A program made the position numbers and the translations under genes. 64,000 bases of DNA, from the NCBI RefSeq assembly GCF_963675165.1, contig NC_087389.1, positions 4,758,620 to 4,822,619 of the forward strand. The letters run 5' to 3'. This DNA is from Halichondria panicea. Lineage: Eukaryota; Porifera; Demospongiae; Suberitida; Halichondriidae. Under the pieces are notes generated by a model. That model made no database searches, was not told the origin of the DNA, and saw only the letters and a program-made list of their open reading frames with translations. Below are positions 58,901-64,000 of this stretch, piece by piece. How positions within the stretch are numbered: position 1 is the first letter of the stretch; every line of letters starts with the position of its first letter.

Positions 58901-59629
58901 AGAAGCTTTCTCTGGGAATTGCTCAAACTCTGATTCTATGTACTGCTTGACATTCTCTTCATTAAAACCAACTACCTCAACCAAACGATCCACAGAAGGA
59001 AGGTCATGAAGAATAGCTGAAGCAGAAGGTCGTGAGGTGAGAAGAACAGATGCAAATGGAAGAATGTGACCGAAGAGAAGGTTATACAGAAAAGAGTTTT
59101 TCGAGCGATTATCTTCACTGAGCTCGTCCCAGCCATCAGCTATGATGAGGACACCCTTTCCCTCTCTCTCTTCTAACTCTTCTATAACAGATGTGCGGAC
59201 CTTCTCACTGGCATGGAGAAGTTTGAACAGTTTAGAAAAACTTGTAGCAGAAGATACTTCATTTTCTCTCAGTGGAAGCAACAGAACACAGTCAAAGCAT
59301 TTTAGGATCTTGCCCTCTGCCCACCCTTCAGCAAGCATGGTACACAGTGTGGTTTTACCGATCCCGGCATTACCTTCAACAATGAGCTTCCTCACTGGTT
59401 TCTTGTCTTTTTCGACTCGGAATAGGTCACCATGGAGGATTGGAGTGCGTTTGACGTTATCATCAGGTGCACCATGTTGTGACAAGCCGGCTCTAAATCC
59501 TTCTTTCTTTTCAGCCTCCACTAATTGCAAATTGATGAGCCTGTCTCCTCTAACTGGTGGCCATTGCTCTTGACAATTTAGGAGTCTTTCTTTGTACTTC
59601 TGGCGAATGCTGAAGATAAATTTATCCAT
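55926..59629 (-). CDS. NLR-6: intact NACHT-LRR-Death receptor, 7 exons
   Basis: Exons on the minus strand: 59629-57026, 56973-56899, 56846-56775, 56715-56625, 56491-56423, 56313-56185, 56092-55926, giving 1068 aa ending in TGA; every phase agrees. The start is MDKFIFSIRQ; an acceptor (aattcctag) lies just upstream, so the 26-codon in-frame extension is probably not used. Walker A GNAGIGKTTL, Walker B GVLIIADGWDEL and LTSRPSAS are intact. The region between NACHT and LRRs carries about 30 residues more than in NLR-3 (FCNVSVRNLFHKDLKTVAFK). LRRs follow. Exon 5 is 8 codons shorter because the usual acceptor AG is lost and a later one must serve. Exons 6-7 encode the death fold (TWSIIADALHDIDYGDLSSA). 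Confidence 0.88.
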
Positions 59630-59857
59630 TTTTCTAAACCTAGGAATTAAGCAGTTTATACTTACAGCAGTTGTCATGGTTATAAATAAGCGTGTAATAA
59701 AAGTCATACAGTACGTCCCTTCGGTGGATGCACTAAAGCTTTACGGCAATAAAGCTACAGTACTAGTAGACAATTATTTACAATGTCATGCATGCATGCA
59801 CAGTTCAACATAACACATTTGCATGCAGGGAATGGCGAAAAAGAGTTTGAAATGATT

Positions 59858-59960
59858 GCACAGCGAGGTATACAGTAGTGTGTTTGCATGTGTGTCTGTG
59901 TGCATGTGTGTAGACTGCTATACAGTTGCTCAAGGATCAATCGAGTGCAAGTATAAGAGC
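59858..59960 (+). repeat. Dispersed repeat R1, left-end fragment
   Basis: AGCGAGGTATACAGTAGTGT, then a GTGTGTCTGTG run and GCTCAAGGATCAATCGAGTG, matching the start of the copy at 63518. Confidence 0.55.
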
Positions 59961-60163
59961 TTCTATTATAATCACGTTTTCTTGTATTGCAATTAGTGGA
60001 TTTACAAAACGATGATTCTTGCTAACAATGATTGATGCCAACATTTCAAGTACGGCTGCAAGCTATACCACTTGAAGAACCACCCTGTGTCCACGCCTGA
60101 TACTGTACGTAAAATCACTGGCTAAGGTCTAGCTAACATTCCATTAGTTTGGCTAGGTGCATG

Positions 60164-61266
60164 TAGTCTCGCGGGCCAAACTCCACAACAATCTGACACT
60201 ACGTATGGTGACTATATAGCCAGGTTTTCGTGTCGAGTTCTGAAAGTTCGAAACGATGACAGTTCAAGAATTTCAACACAAAATGTACCGCAAGCATTCA
60301 AAAGGGGCGTGGTTTACGATCGTCCACCATTGCTAAAAGTTGACAAGCTACACAGTCACTGTACTGTTGCCAGGTTGTACTGTTGGTTGTACAATCAGGC
60401 AAAGACTATCATTGTGTAGCTATATAGATTAGTTGCAGTCAAGAGTGAAAAGATATAAAGAATAGGGAGCCCAAAAGTTGACGAAACTATGGTTTCAATA
60501 TTCCAGGAAGAAATAGCCAAGACATTTTCACTCCCGAGTTACTCATAATGTGATATGAAAGCAAAAATCAGTTAAAAGATAATAAGATTTTTCTTATGTG
60601 CAGCTATAGCTACAGATCTAGATCTACAATTGTTGTATTGTACAGTGGCGGATCCAGGAAATATGAAAGGGAGGTTCCAAACTACGAGCGCGCAGCGCGA
60701 AATTTTTTGGGGTTACGTCCACTTCCGGCCACATGTGACGAGGTAAAATCCCATACTCAGCCAGGGGAAGTCCCATAATAAACTTGCGTAGAGCTAGCTA
60801 GCTGCCACCATAGATAACTATGCTGCCACGAACAGTCAACTAGCTAACCTAGGCTATTAACCTGAACACTCCTTTGGCAGTTGATGCATCAGAACAACAG
60901 GTACAATCATTGAATCAAATTACAATAGCTACAAAACTGATAAATAGCTAGCTGGTAGCTGGAGTAAAGCCACAATAGCTTAGTCTGAAAGGGGGGATCC
61001 GTGGCACCCTGGGATCTCCCCCTGGATCCGCCACTGTTGTATTGTCTTGATGTCTATGTTCACATATAAGATTCGCTTGAGTCACTGTATAGGGTCTATA
61101 ATTATCTTACTTCTTCTGTGGAGAAAGACAGTGGGTTTTTGTGCGGCAACATTGCGGTTAATGCAGTACATGACCGGATGCAATCATTAAATTCCACCGC
61201 GACACGAAAATCTGGCTACAGTCACCATACGTAGTATCAAATTGTGGAGTATGGCCCGCGAGACTA
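60164..61266. mobile_element. MULE-like non-autonomous element with 9-bp TSD
   Basis: 1103 bp with inverted ends beginning TAGTCTCGCGGGCCA (arms of about 70 bases), flanked by AGGTGCATG (60155-60163 and 61267-61275). It carries a hAT-type MITE inside. The uninterrupted paralogue of the left flank is visible near 54020-54060. No transposase. Confidence 0.85.
60642..61037. mobile_element. hAT-like MITE nested in the MULE-like element
   Basis: 396 bp, ends ACAGTGGCGGATCCAGG and CCTGGATCCGCCACTGT, flanked by the 8-base repeat TGTATTGT (60634-60641 and 61038-61045). Eight-base duplication and CAGTGGCGGATCC ends fit hAT. Confidence 0.85.
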
Positions 61267-61402
61267 AGGTGCATGTAGCTCTAGCTAGCTCTCTCAGTTT
61301 AGCTGTATACAGGTCGGTATAGCTGCTTACAGACATCTACAAGAAATGCAACTCATTCTTCACCTATATCATATCCCAATTGACTACCAATCAGTAGCTA
61401 TG

Positions 61403-61900
61403 CAGTGGCGTAGCCAGGATTTTGAGAAGGGCAGGGCTCAAATCCGTTGAGCAGAGCAGGCGCTGAATACCGTATAGCGGGTAATTTTCGGGGGACAAAA
61501 TATTCGTGGTTCAGCAATATTGAGACATTTCGTGGGTAATATTTTCGTGGTTGCTGCTTGCACTGCAGGTAAAGGTAGGCAAGGTCGCTTCATTCGTGGG
61601 TAAAATATTCGTGGTCAGACCTCCAACCACGAAAACCACGAATATTTTGCCCCACGAAAATTACACGCTATACGGTAGCTTGGAATTTTACCTAAAAAAA
61701 AAGGTCATCACTTTTCATCAGCAGTAAGCATGCGCAGTAGATGGCCCTGCCCACATTTCCATTGAATGACATCATTCTAGTAACTACTCATGCAGTACAG
61801 TGCAGAATAGATTGACAGGTGATTCAAGCTGAGTTGGAGTTGATGAAGCACAAAAGGGGGGGGCTCTAGCCCCGTCAGCCCCCCTTTGCCTACGCCACTG
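61403..61900. mobile_element. MITE of the CAGTGGCGTAGCC family
   Basis: 498 bp, ends CAGTGGCGTAGCCAGG and CCTACGCCACTG, flanked by CTATG (61398-61402 and 61901-61905). Its body matches 51163-51420 inverted, except for the nested element at 61470. Confidence 0.85.
61470..61675. mobile_element. TA-type MITE nested in the MITE at 61403
   Basis: 206 bp with inverted ends CCGTATAGCG / CGCTATACGG and repeated ATTTTCGTGG motifs, flanked by TA on each side. The copy at 51163-51420 has a single TA at the matching site. Confidence 0.85.
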
Positions 61901-61905
61901 CTATG

Positions 61906-62349
61906 ACTTCCCTTGAAAACGAATTCGTATACAATTCGTACACGTACATTTTATTGGTCATGTCATGATTATTTTTCCAATGTTCATACAGTGAAACTTT
62001 CCTTGAACTAGAAATACCTTAAGATTTCTCCTTTGCTCAATAAGGTGGCACTCCTGAATCCTTTAATAGACGTGCTTGTGTATGATATCTTCAAATAAGT
62101 ATTTGTCACGCCTCTCTTTAGGGTGCACACATAAAAGTGGGAGGGTCTCGGTTATTGTGCACACAGCCCCGCCTTTCCCCTTCTCACCAGGAAGTAAATG
62201 TATTTCCGGTATCAATCATTATGGAATCGCCTGATTACAAGGTGACCTTTGAGCAGATATCAACATGAATATTCTTGTACATGTGGTTAGCTTTTACACA
62301 AGCTCACGCTCAGGCAGCAGAGAAGACACTAGCCACTTGCAAGAACAAA
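61906..62349 (+). promoter_or_regulatory. Probable promoter and 5' leader of squalene synthase
   Basis: Contains a GC-box-like CCCCGCCTTT near 62167 and two facing Ets-like GGAAGT/TTCCGG motifs (about 62191-62210). A short upstream frame (62221-62268, MESPDYKVTFEQIST) closes before the main start and could dampen translation. No TATA box stands out. Inferred from position only. Confidence 0.35.
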
Positions 62350-63344
62350 ATGGAGCTCTTGAAATCAGTTACCCACCCGACAGAGTTCTGGGCCTTGCTC
62401 AAGTTTCAGTACGGAGGAGGGAAAGATCACATTATGCCCAAAGTGGACGAAGTATGCAGTATAATTATTATTTATAATTAATTAGTGTATTAACAAGTAC
62501 GTGTGTATGCTTGCTACAAAAAGAGGTGATCCTTTAACAGAGTTAGCTAGCTATAATCCTGCATGCAATGAATAAGCTGTTATAACTATCCGTTGAGCTA
62601 GCTGAGAAACCCTGCAAAACCTAGCTCTCAGAGTTGCAAGGTAGATGTGTTGCTAGACTGTACTGCTAACACTGTAGTGTTTGGGAATCGGGGGTTAGGG
62701 CTTGGGTTAGGTAGGATGTGGAGTATTTCATTAAGCGAGCAAAATATTATTAGGATCGTAATTATAAGTGCCTGTCTTTGTTAATGTCACCCAGTAAATA
62801 GTGGTTTACCTCCTTTCATTGTGAGCATGCTCAATAGATGGTGTCTCTGTCTCCACAGAGCTCTCTGAGCAGTGATATGAAGAGATGTCTGGAGCTGCTC
62901 AACCTGACCAGTAGGAGCTTTGCAGCTGTCATTCAGGCTCTGGACTCTGAACTCAGGTAGGCAACGCTTAGAAATTTTATGTGTTGTAGGTTTGTTTAGA
63001 TGCTGAACATTGTACGCGAGTGGTAACCAACTCCATTGTTACATACTTTTACTTCCCCTCAGTACTTACACCACACACCACACACCACGTGCGCACACAC
63101 ACACCACACACCACGCCACGCGCACATACACACATACACACACACCACACACACACACAGGCCTGCAGTGTGCATCTTCTACCTTGTCCTGCGAGCACTA
63201 GACACGCTAGAGGATGACATGAGTATTCCAGTGGACAAGAAGACAACTCTGTTGAAACAATTCTATACCTACCTTTACGACAAGGACTGGCGTTTCATGG
63301 AGAGCACGGAGAAAGACAAAGTAGTACTGGAGGAATTTCAAGTG
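62350..63344 (+). CDS. FDFT1: Squalene synthase, first three coding exons (runs off right edge)
   Basis: Exons 62350-62451, 62859-62956 and 63161-63344, with GT-AG borders and matching phases. Translation starts MELLKSVTHPTEFWALLKFQ, then GGGKDHIMPKVDE. Exon 2 gives LNLTSRSFAAVIQALDSELR. Exon 3 gives AVCIFYLVLRALDTLEDDM, the first aspartate-rich prenyl-diphosphate site of squalene/phytoene synthases, and later DWRFMESTEKDKVVLEEF. The enzyme joins two farnesyl diphosphates to squalene at the ER membrane, the first committed step of sterol synthesis. The membrane anchor and second Asp-rich motif lie in exons beyond the window. An in-frame extension upstream (from 62275) is not conserved in my comparison with the vertebrate protein. 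The acceptor of exon 3 abuts a CA repeat. Confidence 0.93.
63070..63160 (+). repeat. CA-rich microsatellite at the exon 3 acceptor of FDFT1
   Basis: Imperfect (AC)n with ACC interruptions running straight into the acceptor cacacag at 63160. It gives long spurious frames on both strands. Confidence 0.85.
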
Positions 63345-63517
63345 GTGAGGACGGGGGAGGGAGGCACAAGTGTTGTGTATATTATTAATATACTAATGGA
63401 TTTTTAATTATCTATGGTATGTTAATGGGTCACTTACCCAATGCAATCACCTGCTATAAATGAGGTCATTCCCAGCTCATGGAATATCAGATATGGTACT
63501 GTAATGTACTTATTATA

Positions 63518-63960
63518 CCTCGGTGCACATGCGCAAGCGAGGTATACGGTAGTGTGTTTGTGTGTCTGTGTGTCTGTGTTGACTGCTACAGCTGCTCAAA
63601 GATGAATCAAGTGCAAGTAAGAGTTTCTATAGGCTTCTAGTCATGTTTACTTGGATTTTAATTCGTGGATTTGCAAAATAATGCTTCGTTCTCGAGTTAT
63701 GCCTAGTTTTGCTTACCTGGAATGCCATTGCAGCCTTTTCAGAAGAGCACGTAGCCAAACTTGTTTACCGAGTGTTACTACTCTACCTAGTAGTTAGCTC
63801 TGCACTAGAACGCTGGCTATTGGTAGCTACAAGAGTGAGGAAGAGAGCTGCAAGGCTCTGCTGATGGCAGCCATTAATTTTACACTTGAACTTTTGGCAT
63901 CGGTCGTTTTTAACAACAATCATGATCGATCATTACCCACTCTTTGAGTTTGCATGCAGC
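63518..63960 (+). repeat. Dispersed repeat R1, longest copy
   Basis: Begins with the palindromic end ACCTCGGTGCACATGCGCAA, then AGCGAGGTATACGG, a GTGTGTCTGTG run, the body shared with 8836 and 37880, and a tail near CGATCATTACCC. It lies in FDFT1 intron 3. Non-coding; the palindromic terminus hints at a DNA transposon. Confidence 0.65.
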
Positions 63961-64000
63961 AAAATAATTATTGCAAAAAATTGTTCAAAGCTATTAGTAG

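Noticed and set aside
63010-63246. Several His/Thr-rich or Cys/Val-rich frames
   Set aside because: They are translations of the CA microsatellite and of FDFT1 exon 3 in other frames.

Overview
The window is animal nuclear DNA. It is AT-rich, has introns of about 50-830 bases with GT-AG borders, is full of short inverted-repeat transposons, and has no bacterial-style operons. The best guess is a demosponge: the NACHT exons (compact introns, a motif of the type QWPPV..L..LQLVE, and GNAGIGKTTLC) and a degraded gene fragment at 27.7-28.5 kb both resemble families I associate with Amphimedon-type genomes. That assignment rests on recognition, not on a search.

The backbone is a minus-strand tandem array of NLR-type (NACHT + leucine-rich repeat) innate-immune receptor genes. 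NLR-1 (1-2452, runs off the left edge, two frameshifts), NLR-2 (5717-7995, wrecked), NLR-3 (32573-37037, intact, 7 exons), NLR-4 (39641-43638, one frameshift), NLR-5 (47182-51062, intact) and NLR-6 (55926-59629, intact), plus a relic last exon near 53.9 kb. In the four complete units one long exon encodes NACHT and LRRs and is followed by six small exons. Every junction can be joined in phase, and the last two exons encode a death-fold (Death-like) domain. The order is therefore NACHT-LRR-linker-Death, with the adaptor domain at the C terminus.

Other genes: two paralogous DEDDh-exonuclease-fold genes (12714-13595 and 15479-16384, minus), both with Asn in place of the first catalytic Asp; an intronless RPA-like OB-fold/zinc-ribbon gene (22467-23576, plus); and the first three coding exons of squalene synthase FDFT1 (62350-63344, plus), which continues beyond the right edge.

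The rest is mostly mobile DNA. There is a full-length but broken CR1/L2-like LINE (about 23.87-27.65 kb, minus), a 5'-truncated young LINE with a 35-base poly(A) tail (44853-46068), a broken Tc1/IS630-like transposase (28.8-29.69 kb), a piggyBac-like element in an NLR-3 intron, and many non-autonomous elements with readable target-site duplications. Three foldback elements share the terminus TACGGTGGCCCTGA (with small changes), have 6-base target duplications, and each carries its own private minisatellite. A recent segmental duplication (about 6.64-11.97 kb versus 35.69-39.49 kb) and a second repeated block (44.49-47.0 versus 54.29-55.7 kb) supply empty sites that date several insertions.

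The NLRs would act as cytosolic sensors that signal by death-fold contacts. The exonuclease-fold and OB-fold genes are nucleic-acid-binding types, but nothing in the sequence shows that they work with the NLRs.
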